Assembly: GCF_001612805.1 (NCBI RefSeq)
Contig: NZ_BDBD01000011.1
Coordinates: 744,001-808,000 of the forward strand
Length of the DNA: 64,000 nucleotides
Source: Nocardia coubleae NBRC 108252
GTDB taxonomy: Bacteria; Actinomycetota; Actinomycetes; Mycobacteriales; Mycobacteriaceae
Reading direction: 5' to 3'
Every line of letters begins with the position of its first letter. The first letter of the stretch is position 1. A program made the translations under genes and the position numbers. The notes beneath the pieces are model-generated. The model saw only the letters and a list, made by a program, of their open reading frames with translations, ran no database searches and was not told where the DNA came from. Shown piece by piece: positions 35,731-45,956 of the stretch.

Positions 35731-36579
35731 TCACACCAACGGCAGGCCGCGCGCCTGTCGGCGCCGCATGTCGTGCAGATATGTCTCGAAGGGGTACAGC
35801 CGCCAGGACTCGGGGACCACCGACAGCACCCGGCCGATCGCCCGCATCGTGATCTCGAAGGCGCGCTGCTTGCGGTCACTCCACGGCAACCCGAGCTCAT
35901 CGCGAAAGTGTTGCGGCAGAAAGCCGGTGGTGAAAAACCTGTTCACCCGGCGGAACAGGAGTCGCTCCCACGGCCGGTAGGGGCCCATGTCGACCACCTG
36001 GCTCACCAGATATTCCCGGACCTCGTCGTCCAAGGAGAGGCCGGGGAGCATGGACTCCCAATAGTCGGCGAAGGCGGCACGATCCGCGGGCCAGAGTTCC
36101 GGTGGCACCTGCAGGGTTGTCCCGAATCGCGCTGATTCCGAGTACAACTCGTCCGCCGACTCCTCGTCCGGCGCACCGAAGAGAAAGGTCAGCGAATCGA
36201 GGGTGCCGCGGTAGAGGCAGGCCGCGACCCACAGTTGCAGCCGCGGATCGAAGGCGTTGTAGCGCACCGGGCTGTCGGGCCGCGATCGCACCTGCCGGTG
36301 CGCGGTGTTCACGGCCGCGCGGAAGGCGACCCGATCTTCCTCGGTGCCGAGCATCGCGACCGCCAGGTACGTCAACGTGGTTCGTCCCCGCTTCCGTGGA
36401 CGCAGATCGAAACGCCCACTGGTCACGGTGCTTTCCACGACCCCGCGACCGACCGGAGCCCAGCTCAGTTGCATGATCACATTCGCTGGGCCACCGAGAA
36501 GCGCCGCCGGACCCGCCATGTAACGCCGCGGGTCGCCCGACGGTTCCGATGTTCGTACCGCTGCGGTCCGACGACGCAT
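35731..36579 (-). CDS. DUF2236 oxygenase (MpaB / rubber-oxygenase family), copy 3
   Basis: The 282-residue protein shares blocks with copy 1 at 30284: YLAVAMLGTEEDRVAFRAAV, NTAHRQVRSRPDSPVRYNAFD, FGTTLQVPPELWP and FLPQHFRDELG. The two are true paralogues. It starts at ATG 36579, with CTGGAG upstream, 46 bases after the thiolase stop, so thiolase and oxygenase form an operon controlled from the intergenic region at 37.8-37.9 kb. It is cytoplasmic by sequence. The likely cofactor is heme b, by analogy with Lcp. Confidence 0.83.
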   Translation of the reverse strand: MRRRTAAVRTSEPSGDPRRYMAGPAALLGGPANVIMQLSWAPVGRGVVESTVTSGRFDLRPRKRGRTTLTYLAVAMLGTEEDRVAFRAAVNTAHRQVRSRPDSPVRYNAFDPRLQLWVAACLYRGTLDSLTFLFGAPDEESADELYSESARFGTTLQVPPELWPADRAAFADYWESMLPGLSLDDEVREYLVSQVVDMGPYRPWERLLFRRVNRFFTTGFLPQHFRDELGLPWSDRKQRAFEITMRAIGRVLSVVPESWRLYPFETYLHDMRRRQARGLPLV

Positions 36580-36625
36580 GGCTACTCCAGGGTCTGGTTG
36601 ATCACGGGATCGAAGCGCGAGCGCG

Positions 36626-37789
<1,164 letters not shown>

Positions 37790-37831
37790 TGTGTTCCTCC
37801 TGCACAGCCACCCCAGCGGCGACATCACCGA

Positions 37832-37850
37832 TAAGTTACTAGCCATTCTC
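37832..37850 (+). promoter_or_regulatory. 19-base repeated operator, site B1
   Basis: The sequence is TAAGTTACTAGCCATTCTC, 43 bases upstream of the thiolase start codon (minus-strand gene). Confidence 0.7.
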
Positions 37851-37911
37851 GCCGACGACAACCAGGCGAGCTCCCGGTCGACTACCTATAGGCAATCAGC
37901 GATTCTTGCGC

Positions 37912-37930
37912 TATGTTACCCGTAATTCTC
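37912..37930 (+). promoter_or_regulatory. 19-base repeated operator, site B2
   Basis: The sequence is TATGTTACCCGTAATTCTC. It lies in the 357-base gap 37790-38146 between the thiolase gene and the mce operon, facing the inverted copy B3 across 11 bases. No convincing gene lies in this gap. Confidence 0.65.
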
Positions 37931-37941
37931 GTCACAGCGCG

Positions 37942-37960
37942 AGGAATGCGTAGTAACTTA
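37942..37960 (-). promoter_or_regulatory. 19-base repeated operator, site B3 (opposite strand)
   Basis: Read on the minus strand it is TAAGTTACTACGCATTCCT, matching the consensus in all fixed positions of the first 17 bases. It lies 186 bases before the first gene of the mce operon and is the only inverted copy. Confidence 0.55.
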
Positions 37961-38146
37961 ATCGGTGCAGTCGCCGTAGGTGAGCACCGTAATCCCCACG
38001 CTATCCGACGATCCAGGGGAGGTCCCGAATAGCCGATTCCTTTCTCCCCACCGAACACCAAGCAACATCACTCGACCGTCAGCGACGTCGGCCGCCCACC
38101 GGCCCCCGCTGATCCACGGTCCTGCAGGAAGGAACAGCGGCACGCC

Positions 38147-38371
38147 ATGTTGCGACGGCTGGACAGATTTCTCAGCTACGAGATGAAGGTGTCCGAATTT
38201 CTCGGAACCCTGATCATTCTCGCGATCCCCTACGGTCTCGTCGGGGTGATCTGGACCTACACCCACACGAGCCACCTGCGTGATCTCCACGGCGCGGACC
38301 TGGTTGTCTCGTTCCTCGGGTCGATCGTGTGCTGGCCGGTGCTCACCTTCGCGAATGTGACGATGACCTGA
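38147..38371 (+). CDS. Small membrane protein leading the mce operon (1)
   Basis: The 74-residue protein has two predicted transmembrane helices (FLGTLIILAIPYGLVGVIW and VVSFLGSIVCWPVLTF). AGGAAGGA stands upstream of ATG 38147, though rather far (~13 bases). Its stop overlaps the start of the next small gene (TGATG), and the chain of overlaps continues into yrbEA. It is probably an accessory subunit or assembly factor of this Mce transporter. I know of no assigned function. Confidence 0.7.
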   Translation: MLRRLDRFLSYEMKVSEFLGTLIILAIPYGLVGVIWTYTHTSHLRDLHGADLVVSFLGSIVCWPVLTFANVTMT

Positions 38372-38568
38372 TGATGGCGCTGGTCTGGGTCATCGATCTG
38401 GTGGTGACCGTCGTCAAGGTCCTCGGCGGACGTGCCGAGGTGAATCCGGTGCTCCGATTCGGTATGTGGATCGCCGTTCTGTGCGCGTTCGGGCTCGGCC
38501 TCGCCGCCGTCACCGGACTCGTCGTCCTGCTCGAGCACTGGCTCGACACGAGGGTCGGTGCCGCATGA
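38371..38568 (+). CDS. Small membrane protein leading the mce operon (2)
   Basis: The 65-residue protein also has two hydrophobic helices (MMALVWVIDLVVTVVKVLGG and FGMWIAVLCAFGLGLAAVTG) and a short acidic C-terminus. It overlaps the upstream small gene (TGATG) and the downstream yrbEA gene (ATGA), so its translation is coupled to both. It is unlike Mas proteins, which follow mceF. Confidence 0.7.
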   Translation: MMALVWVIDLVVTVVKVLGGRAEVNPVLRFGMWIAVLCAFGLGLAAVTGLVVLLEHWLDTRVGAA

Positions 38569-39416
38569 CGTCACAACCGGCTACCGAACCGTCCGAGGTC
38601 GGACGGATCATCGACAGCGCCACCGGGCTCTGGCGACGACATCCCCAGCGATCGGTCGAGACGCTCGGCAGGCAGGTCCTGCTCGGCAGGTCCGCGATCG
38701 TGCAACTGTTCCTCTCACTGGTGCGGCGACGTTTTCCGTTCCAGGAGTTCGTGAAACAGTGCGCCTTCATGGCCAATGTCTCGGCCCTGCCGACCGTCTT
38801 CGTCGCCATTCCGGTCGCGGTGGTCGTCTCGATCCAGGTGGGCGCGCTGGTCAACCAGGTCGGTGCGACCACCTTCATCGGCGCGGTCGCCGGCCTCGGC
38901 ATCATCCGTCAGGGCGCACCGCTGGTGACTTCGCTGATGATCGCGGGGGCGGTCGGTTCGGCGATCTGCGCCGACCTCGGCTCGCGCACGATCCGCGAGG
39001 AGATCGACGCGATGAAAGTGATGGGCGTCGACCCGGTGCGCAGGCTCGTCGCACCCCGCCTGGTGGCCGCGGTGGTGGTGAGCATGCTGCTGTGCGGGTT
39101 CATCGTGTTCGTCGGCTTCGCCACCGCGTACCTGTTCAATGTGTATGCCCAGCACGGCACACCGGGTTCGTTCATCAGTTCGTTCGCCTCGTTCGCGGTG
39201 GCCAACGACCTGCTGGTCGCGCTGTTCAAGGCGGCGATCTTCGGTGCCCTCACCGCGATCATCGCCTGCGATATCGGCCTGCACACCAAGGGCGGTCCCG
39301 GCGGGGTCGCGAACTCGGTGAACTCGGCGGTGGTCACCTCGGCGCTGATGCTGTTCGCGACGAACATCATCGTCACCCAGCTCTACAACGCCCTCTTCCC
39401 GGCGAAGGTGGTGTGA
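38565..39416 (+). CDS. yrbEA: YrbEA (MlaE-like) permease of the Mce transporter
   Basis: The 283-residue MlaE/YrbE-family membrane protein has FPFQEFVKQCAFMANVSALP near residue 60 and the family signature GAVGSAICADLGSRTIREEIDAMKVMGVDPVRRLV (in two adjoining parts). With YrbEB it forms the inner-membrane pore that works with an MceG/Mkl ATPase, usually encoded elsewhere; none is seen here. ATG 38565 overlaps the preceding small gene (ATGA). Confidence 0.93.
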   Translation: MTSQPATEPSEVGRIIDSATGLWRRHPQRSVETLGRQVLLGRSAIVQLFLSLVRRRFPFQEFVKQCAFMANVSALPTVFVAIPVAVVVSIQVGALVNQVGATTFIGAVAGLGIIRQGAPLVTSLMIAGAVGSAICADLGSRTIREEIDAMKVMGVDPVRRLVAPRLVAAVVVSMLLCGFIVFVGFATAYLFNVYAQHGTPGSFISSFASFAVANDLLVALFKAAIFGALTAIIACDIGLHTKGGPGGVANSVNSAVVTSALMLFATNIIVTQLYNALFPAKVV

Positions 39417-39417
39417 C

Positions 39418-40281
39418 GTGGCCGCCGAATACATCCCACCCGCGATGCGCCCGGTGCAGGCGCTGGCCGCCACGGCCAAGGTACCGATCCAGGCCAATCA
39501 ACGGCTCGGTCATCAGGCCATCGTGTTCTTCCAGGCGCTGCTGGCGATCCCGTTCACACTGCGCCACTACCGCAAGGAAGTCGCCCGCCTCGTCGCCGAT
39601 GTCGGCTGGGGCAACGGGTCGCTGATCGTCGGTGGCGGCACGGTCGGCGTGGTGATCGTGTTGTGCGCGTTCGGCGGCATCACCGTCGGCATGGAGTCCT
39701 ACTCGGCGCTGAACCTGCTCACCATGGGCCCGCTCACCGGCGCCATCTCCGGCTTCGCGACCACCAGGGAGATCGCGCCGATCCTCGGCACGCTCGCCTT
39801 CGCCATCCAGTCGGGGTGCCGGTTCACCGCCCAGCTCGGTTCGATGCGGATCTCCGAGGAGATCGACGCACTCGAGTCCATCGCCATCCGGCCGTTGCCG
39901 TACCTGGTGACCACCCGGATGCTCGCGGCGACCATCACCATCGTCCCGCTCTACACCGTCGGTCTCGCGGTGGCCTATGTGGCGACCAAGCTGTCGGTGC
40001 TGTTCCTGGGCGGCACGACCGCGGGCACCTACGACCACTACTTCTACCAATTCCTGCTCGGCCCCGATGTGTTCTTCTCACTGCTCAAAGTGGTGGTCTT
40101 CGTGCTGATCGCCGCCTTCATCCAGTGCTACTACGGCTTCGTCGCCACCGGTGGCCCCGAAGGCGTCGGCGTGGCGGCCGGACGGGCGATCAAGATGGTC
40201 ATCGTCGTCATGGTCTTCACGAATCTCTTTCTCACGCTAGCGATCTGGGGCATCGACCCCGGATTCCGGATCTCGGGATAG
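39418..40281 (+). CDS. yrbEB: YrbEB (MlaE-like) permease of the Mce transporter
   Basis: The 287-residue partner permease has YRKEVARLVADVGWGNGSL near the start and FAIQSGCRFTAQLGSMRISEEIDALESIAI (in two adjoining parts), typical of YrbEB. GTG 39418 follows the YrbEA stop by one base. It forms a heterodimer with YrbEA. Confidence 0.93.
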   Translation: MAAEYIPPAMRPVQALAATAKVPIQANQRLGHQAIVFFQALLAIPFTLRHYRKEVARLVADVGWGNGSLIVGGGTVGVVIVLCAFGGITVGMESYSALNLLTMGPLTGAISGFATTREIAPILGTLAFAIQSGCRFTAQLGSMRISEEIDALESIAIRPLPYLVTTRMLAATITIVPLYTVGLAVAYVATKLSVLFLGGTTAGTYDHYFYQFLLGPDVFFSLLKVVVFVLIAAFIQCYYGFVATGGPEGVGVAAGRAIKMVIVVMVFTNLFLTLAIWGIDPGFRISG

Positions 40282-40290
40282 GTCGATCGG

Positions 40291-41715
40291 ATGATTCTCG
40301 ATCTCAGCGGCCGCGGCCCCAAACCCCTACAGCTCACCGCGGCGGGCCTGGCGATGATCACCGCGTTCGCGGTCGCGCTGTATCTGCTCGCCCTGCGCTA
40401 CAACGGCGAGTTCGAGGAAACGGTGGCCGTCGGCGCCGACCTCACCAGCACCGGCGACGGCTTACCGCAGCGCGCGGATGTGAAGTTCCGCGGCATGATC
40501 GTCGGTGTCGTCGGCTCGGTGGAGATGGTCGCGGCAGGTGAACGCCAGCGAGCCACCCTCGAGCTGAAACCCGGTCTGGCCGAGACGATTCCGGACACCG
40601 TCACCGCCCGTGTGGTGCCCGACAACATCTTCGGTGTCTCGTCCATCCAGCTGGTCGACAACGGCGCCGCCACCTCGGGTCTGCGCGCGGGTGCGGTGAT
40701 CGCCGAGGACACCAGCGAGGCGACCATCCAGCTGCAGACCACGCTCAACACCCTGCGCGACGTGCTCACCACCATCCAGCCGGAGAAGCTCGGCCGGGTG
40801 CTCGCCACCTTGTCGGCGGCGCTCGACCCGGCCGGTCGCGTGCCGGGCTCGACGATCGAGCGCCTCGATCAGTGGCTCACGACCGTGCACCGGATTCCCG
40901 AGATCGGCGACCTGCTCGGCGATCTCGGGCGTGCGTCGACGGCGCTGAGCCAGTCGGCGCCGGAGCTGGTCGGTGTGCTCGCCGATTCGGTGAACTCCGC
41001 CCGCACCCTCAACGAACACCGGACCGACCTGATCGAACTGCTCATGCAGGGAAACAGTGCCGTGGAATCGGTGAACGTGCTGTTCGGTGCGAACCCGAAC
41101 GCGGGCAAGGAGTTGGTCGCGGGGCTGGACGACCTGCTCGGCGGCATCGCCCGCGATCCCGGCGCACTGCAGACGACGGCGGCCAATCTCAATGCGTCGC
41201 TGCGTAATTTGCAGCAGGTCTTCAACTTCGGGCCGCGCAGGCAGATGACCTGGCGGATGGATGTGACGTTCACGCCCTTCCAGCAGTACACCGCCGCCGA
41301 CTGCCCCCGCTACGGCGAGATGACCGGCCCCCGTTGCGGCGGCCCGACCGTCCCGGAAGTCGCTCCGCCGCAGGAGTATCCGCCCGGCATGCTGCCGAAC
41401 CGGCTCGAGGCCGCGGGGCCCGCACCGGTGGTGCCCGCGGTACCGCAGCTGCCCGCGCTGCCGAGCATCACCGTTCCGGCGATCCCCGGCCTGCCACCGA
41501 TCCCGGGGCTGCCCGCGATCCCGGGGATCACGGCACCGGCCGCGGCGGTCGAACCCACACCCGCCGCCACCCCGGCCGCACAGCGGCTCACCGGCATCGA
41601 CGCCATATCGGCGCTGGTCGGCGGGAGGCCGACGTTCAGCCAGCTGCTGTTGCTGAGCTCGATCCTCGGCGACACCCCCCTCGTTCCCGACACAGAAGAC
41701 GGTGTCCGACAGTGA
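40291..41715 (+). CDS. mceA: MceA
   Basis: The 474-residue protein has a single N-terminal transmembrane helix (~13-35), an MCE/MlaD domain at ~40-120 (GLPQRADVKFRGMIVGVVG), a long helical region, and a ~100-residue C-terminus rich in Pro (runs of PAIPGLPPIPGLP). The six Mce proteins form a hollow tube that guides lipid across the periplasm-like space. The helical region ends FNFGPRRQMTWRMDVTFTPF. It precedes mceB, whose GTG overlaps its stop. Confidence 0.92.
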   Translation: MILDLSGRGPKPLQLTAAGLAMITAFAVALYLLALRYNGEFEETVAVGADLTSTGDGLPQRADVKFRGMIVGVVGSVEMVAAGERQRATLELKPGLAETIPDTVTARVVPDNIFGVSSIQLVDNGAATSGLRAGAVIAEDTSEATIQLQTTLNTLRDVLTTIQPEKLGRVLATLSAALDPAGRVPGSTIERLDQWLTTVHRIPEIGDLLGDLGRASTALSQSAPELVGVLADSVNSARTLNEHRTDLIELLMQGNSAVESVNVLFGANPNAGKELVAGLDDLLGGIARDPGALQTTAANLNASLRNLQQVFNFGPRRQMTWRMDVTFTPFQQYTAADCPRYGEMTGPRCGGPTVPEVAPPQEYPPGMLPNRLEAAGPAPVVPAVPQLPALPSITVPAIPGLPPIPGLPAIPGITAPAAAVEPTPAATPAAQRLTGIDAISALVGGRPTFSQLLLLSSILGDTPLVPDTEDGVRQ

Positions 41716-42734
41716 AATCCACCAAAGCACTCATCGGGTTCAGCCTCTTCGCTGTCCTGGCGACCGTGCTCACCTACACGATCTGGTCGACCCTGCAACG
41801 CAGTGTGCCGGGAAATACCAGCAGCTATTCGGCGGTGTTCACCGATGTACTCGGCCTGCGGGTCGGCGACGACGTCCGGATGGCCGGCGTTCGCGTCGGG
41901 CGGATCGACAAGATCGATTTCGCCGACGACTACACCGCCCGGGTCGATTTCCGGATCGAAGAACGCCAGCGCCTGACCGATACGACCAAGGCGCTGGTGC
42001 GGTACCAGAATCTCATCGGTCAGCGCTATCTCGCGCTGGCACCGGGCACCGACGGTGGCACCGTCGTCGCACCGGGCTCGGAGATTCCGCTCGAGCGGAC
42101 CGAGCCGTCGTTCGACGTGTCCGCGCTGCTGTCGGGCTTCGAGCCGCTGTTCAGCGTGCTGCAGCCCGACCAGATCAACTCGCTGTCGGAAACACTCATC
42201 CAGGCGTTGCAGGGCAACGAGGTGTCGCTGTCGGCACTCATCACCCAGGCCGCCCAGTTGGCCGCCACTTTCGGGGAACGCGATCAGATCCTCGGTGACG
42301 TGCTGAGCAATCTCAGTTCCGTGATGGCGGGGCTGGCCAATCGCAGCGGCGAACTGGAAACCCTGATCACCCAGACCCGCAGCCTGATGGACGGGCTCTA
42401 CGCCGAAGGAGAATCGTTGAAGAGTTCGGTCGAACGAGTGGCCGGTGCGACGAACTCGCTGGTCACGATCATCGAACAGGTCAAGCCCGGTGTGTCGGAC
42501 GCCCAGCGCAACGCGACGACGGGCGTGGCGATGCTGCTGGCCAACGGTGCCGCCCTCGATCGCGGCGCGGTGCAATTGCCCGACTTCCTCAACGGCGTGG
42601 CCCGCTTCACCCAGTACGGCACCTACGGCAATGCCTACCTGTGCCGCCTCGATGTGTCGCTGTGGGGAGTGCTGCTGCCGGAGGGCCTGTTCTCGCAGGT
42701 CGGCGGCAACGCACAGTCGGGGGTGTGCCGATGA
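41712..42734 (+). CDS. mceB: MceB
   Basis: The 340-residue protein has an N-terminal transmembrane helix, an MCE domain (YSAVFTDVLGLRVGDDVRMAG, RVGRIDKIDF) and a helical needle region with a terminal Cys pair (LCRLDVSLWG and GVCR). Its GTG overlaps the mceA stop (GTGA). It is a structural subunit of the Mce tube. Confidence 0.92.
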   Translation: MKSTKALIGFSLFAVLATVLTYTIWSTLQRSVPGNTSSYSAVFTDVLGLRVGDDVRMAGVRVGRIDKIDFADDYTARVDFRIEERQRLTDTTKALVRYQNLIGQRYLALAPGTDGGTVVAPGSEIPLERTEPSFDVSALLSGFEPLFSVLQPDQINSLSETLIQALQGNEVSLSALITQAAQLAATFGERDQILGDVLSNLSSVMAGLANRSGELETLITQTRSLMDGLYAEGESLKSSVERVAGATNSLVTIIEQVKPGVSDAQRNATTGVAMLLANGAALDRGAVQLPDFLNGVARFTQYGTYGNAYLCRLDVSLWGVLLPEGLFSQVGGNAQSGVCR

Positions 42735-43747
42735 ACCGGCCCCGCTTCCCGCAGTTCTTGCGGCACAACCGGAATCTGCGCCTCGGTCTGATCGCGGCCG
42801 CCTCGGTGCTCGTGCTGCTCGGCGGTTCCAATCTGCTCGCCCGGATCCAGCTGGGCGACAAGACGATTCATGCCGAATTCGCGCAGGCCGCCGGGTTGCG
42901 GCCCGGCGCGACCGTCGACATCTCGGGCATCGAGGTCGGTGAGGTGCAGTCGGTGGAACTCGTGAACGACCGGGTCGACGTGGCGCTGCGCATCCGTCGT
43001 GACATCCGCCTCGGCGCCGACGCGCACGCGGCGATCGAGATGTCGACCATCCTCGGCAGGCTGCACATCGACCTGCGCCCCGGCGACGGAAAAGGACTGC
43101 CGGACAACCGGATCAAGCTCGAGAACACCACCGTGCCCTACAACCTGAGCAAGGTGATCCAGGACCCGAAGTACTCGTCGTCGTTCGAGCGGATCGAACG
43201 CATCGACCCGACCAAGCTGCGCACCGCGCTCGATGTGTTCAGCAGCCAACTGGGCGACTCCCCCGCCATGGCGGTGCAGGCCCTCGACAGCATCGGCGCG
43301 CTGGCCCAGGTCATCAACAGCAGGCGCGACGAGGTCGACACCCTGCTGAAAAGCCTGGATCAGGTCTCGCAACTGGTGTCGGACAACCGCAACAGCGTGC
43401 TCGTCCTGATCACCAGGGGCGAGGCGATCGGCGCTGCCGTGCAGAAACGCCAGACCCTGCTCACCCAGTTGCTCGACAACGTCGCGCAGATGTCGCGGCT
43501 GCTGCAGGAGATGGGCGTCGAGAACAACGGCGAGCTCGCACCGCTGATCACGAATCTCAACACCATGGCGGACGGCCTGACCAAGAACAAGGAGAACCTG
43601 GACCGGCTCTACGAGATCGCCCCGGTGACGTTGCGGCAGTTCAACAATCTGCTCGGCAACGGCCCCTACGGCGAGATCTGGGCACCGTGGATCTTCCCGG
43701 ACAACTGGCTGTGCTTCGCGCAGGCCGTACAGGGGTGCAATAGATGA
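42731..43747 (+). CDS. mceC: MceC
   Basis: The 338-residue protein has an N-terminal helix (LGLIAAASVLVLLGG), an MCE domain (GLRPGATVDISGIEVGEVQ) and a helical region ending in WICF-like text (IFPDNWLCFAQAVQGC). Four-base overlaps join it to mceB and mceD. It lacks the long Pro-rich tail found in some MceC proteins. Confidence 0.92.
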   Translation: MNRPRFPQFLRHNRNLRLGLIAAASVLVLLGGSNLLARIQLGDKTIHAEFAQAAGLRPGATVDISGIEVGEVQSVELVNDRVDVALRIRRDIRLGADAHAAIEMSTILGRLHIDLRPGDGKGLPDNRIKLENTTVPYNLSKVIQDPKYSSSFERIERIDPTKLRTALDVFSSQLGDSPAMAVQALDSIGALAQVINSRRDEVDTLLKSLDQVSQLVSDNRNSVLVLITRGEAIGAAVQKRQTLLTQLLDNVAQMSRLLQEMGVENNGELAPLITNLNTMADGLTKNKENLDRLYEIAPVTLRQFNNLLGNGPYGEIWAPWIFPDNWLCFAQAVQGCNR

Positions 43748-44844
43748 GGACGACACGTTCGAGCAAACTGGCCGCGCTGTGCCTGGCTCTGGCCGTGACC
43801 ACCGGCTGTTCCCTGGTGCCCGACAGCGTGTCCGGGTTCGCCGACCGAGCGCTCGGCGAGCAGAAGACCATCAGCGCCGACTTCGAGAACGTCTCCGGGC
43901 TGTACCCGGGCAACGAGGTCGCGGTGCTCGGGGTCCCGGTCGGTGTCGTCGATTCGGTGACACCACGCGGCAGCTATGTCGAGGTGGTGATGAAGGTCGA
44001 TCGCGATGTGCGCATTCCCGCCGACGCCATGGCGGCCCTGATCTCGCCGCAGCTGATCACCAACCGGCACGTCGAACTGGCGCCCGCCTACACCGGGTCG
44101 GGTCCCGAGCTCGCCGACGGCGCCCATCTTCCGCTCGGAAAGACAAGGACCCCGGTCGAATTGGACCGCATCCTGGCCAATTTCGATCAGCTCGGTGAGG
44201 CGCTGAAGGGCGACAGCCAGAGCGGGCCGATGGCGAGCCGGGTGCTGTTCCCGCTGCTCGACGGCAACGGCGACCGGCTGCGCACCACGCTCGACGAACT
44301 GTCGGCGGCGTTCGAGGTGACCTTGGCCAACAAGGACCAGATCGCCAATGCCGTGGTCCGGCTCGGCGAGATCACCCAGATCATCGCCGACAACGATCAG
44401 ACCGTGCGCGATTTCAGCGGGCGGATCACCGAGCTGGTCGCGCTGTTCGCCCAGCAGTCTCCCGGCTTGCAGGCGGTGCTGAAGCAACTCGACGACTTCA
44501 TCACCAACACGTCCTCGGTGGTCGGCCAGAACGAGACTCAGCTCGCGGGCGCGCTCACCAAGTTCGTCGACATCGCCGCCCAGATGCGGGCCAACGCCCG
44601 CAATCTCACCGAGATCATCGACGTGGGCCCGCTGATGTTCCAGAACTTCGACAACGCGATCAGCCGGGAACATCGAGCCCTTCGCCTGCACGGCTTGCTC
44701 GACAAGATCGTGCTCGACAGCGAGATCCTCGCGACGTTCTGCGAGCGCGTGCAGATGCGTCTGGACGGGTGCCGCACCGGCAAGATCTCCGATATGGGCC
44801 CGGATTTCGGCTTGACCGCAGCGCTGTTGGGACTCACGAAATGA
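43744..44844 (+). CDS. mceD: MceD, here a predicted lipoprotein
   Basis: The 366-residue protein begins with a lipoprotein signal: Arg-rich n-region, hydrophobic core and lipobox VTTGC (Cys22). It then has an MCE domain (GLYPGNEVAVLGVPVGVV) and a coiled-coil-like region. In the M. tuberculosis operons only MceE is the lipoprotein, so a lipobox in the fourth subunit as well as the fifth is notable. Overlaps are ATGA on both sides. Confidence 0.88.
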   Translation: MRTTRSSKLAALCLALAVTTGCSLVPDSVSGFADRALGEQKTISADFENVSGLYPGNEVAVLGVPVGVVDSVTPRGSYVEVVMKVDRDVRIPADAMAALISPQLITNRHVELAPAYTGSGPELADGAHLPLGKTRTPVELDRILANFDQLGEALKGDSQSGPMASRVLFPLLDGNGDRLRTTLDELSAAFEVTLANKDQIANAVVRLGEITQIIADNDQTVRDFSGRITELVALFAQQSPGLQAVLKQLDDFITNTSSVVGQNETQLAGALTKFVDIAAQMRANARNLTEIIDVGPLMFQNFDNAISREHRALRLHGLLDKIVLDSEILATFCERVQMRLDGCRTGKISDMGPDFGLTAALLGLTK

Positions 44845-45956
44845 CCACTCACGCAAAGACACTGCGCAGTACCGTCGCCGTCGCCCTGTGCGCGGCCGCC
44901 GTCGCGGCATCGAGCGCCGGCTGCTCGATGACCGTCGCCCAGTTGCCGATGCCCGAGCCCGGGATCGGGGGTCCCGGGTACACCGTGCACGCCACCTTCC
45001 GCGACGCGCTCAACTTGCCCGACCGGGCCCATGTGAAGATCGGCGGCACCGATATCGGTGTGGTGACCGGCATTTCGACCACCTCGTTCCTGGCGGATGT
45101 GGAAATGCTCATCCGCGACGATATCCGGCTGCCGCAGGGCACCACCGTGGAGTTGCGGCAGGCGACGCCACTGGGCGACGTCTTCGTCGCCATGACCCTG
45201 CCGAGCGAAGCGAACGCCGGTCCGCCGCTGCGCGAGGGCGCGACCATCGGCACCGAGCACACCGCCTCGGCCGCCTCGGTCGAACAGCTCATGATGTCGG
45301 TCTCGATGCTCATCAACGGCGGCGGCATCAATCAGGCCGCCGAGATCACCTCCGAACTGAACTCGATCTTCGCGGGCAAAGCGCCCCAGCTGCAGCACCT
45401 GATCGGCGAGATGACCTCGGTCATCACCGCGCTCAACGAGCGCACCGGCGACCTCGACGCCACCCTCGGCGGATTACAGGTGCTCACAGGCGAATTGGCG
45501 AGGCGCAAGGCCGAACTCGGTGCGGCGGCCGACAGTTTCCCCCAGTTGATCGGGCTGTTCGCCGAGAACAATCAGGCGATCGTCGATCTCATCAACCGGG
45601 TCGCGATCACCATGGATGCCCTCGGTGACTTCAGCGCCACCAACGGGCCGCAGTTCGTGAGCCTGTTCCAGAGCATCCAGAACCTGATGAACGGATTCGT
45701 GGGAATGGGCGACGACCTCACCGGCGCCCTCGACGGCTTCAATCAGATCTATCCCTCGGTGATGGACAGCATGCGGGGGCCGAACCTCTCGGTCGGGGCG
45801 ATCCTGTCCTACCTCGATGTCGGCGCGGTCACCGACCCCACCGGCAGCCGCTGGCCCGACGGCACCGATGTGCCCGCCTTCATCGGCAGCCTCGCCGAGG
45901 TGATCGCCAAGGTCACCGGCCGGCTCAACAGCACACCGCAGGAGGGTCCGCGATGA
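44841..45956 (+). CDS. mceE: MceE lipoprotein (LprK-like)
   Basis: The 371-residue lipoprotein has lipobox SSAGC (Cys28), an MCE domain (NLPDRAHVKIGGTDIGVVTG) and a helical region. It is the equivalent of LprK/LprN, the lipid-anchored Mce subunit that contributes to the substrate tunnel end. It overlaps mceD and mceF by four bases each. Confidence 0.92.
   Translation: MTTHAKTLRSTVAVALCAAAVAASSAGCSMTVAQLPMPEPGIGGPGYTVHATFRDALNLPDRAHVKIGGTDIGVVTGISTTSFLADVEMLIRDDIRLPQGTTVELRQATPLGDVFVAMTLPSEANAGPPLREGATIGTEHTASAASVEQLMMSVSMLINGGGINQAAEITSELNSIFAGKAPQLQHLIGEMTSVITALNERTGDLDATLGGLQVLTGELARRKAELGAAADSFPQLIGLFAENNQAIVDLINRVAITMDALGDFSATNGPQFVSLFQSIQNLMNGFVGMGDDLTGALDGFNQIYPSVMDSMRGPNLSVGAILSYLDVGAVTDPTGSRWPDGTDVPAFIGSLAEVIAKVTGRLNSTPQEGPR

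Noticed and set aside
37958..38290. A 110-codon minus-strand frame upstream of the mce operon
   Set aside because: It overlaps the first small mce membrane-protein gene, has no ribosome site and shows no recognisable motif. The region is better explained by operators and promoters.
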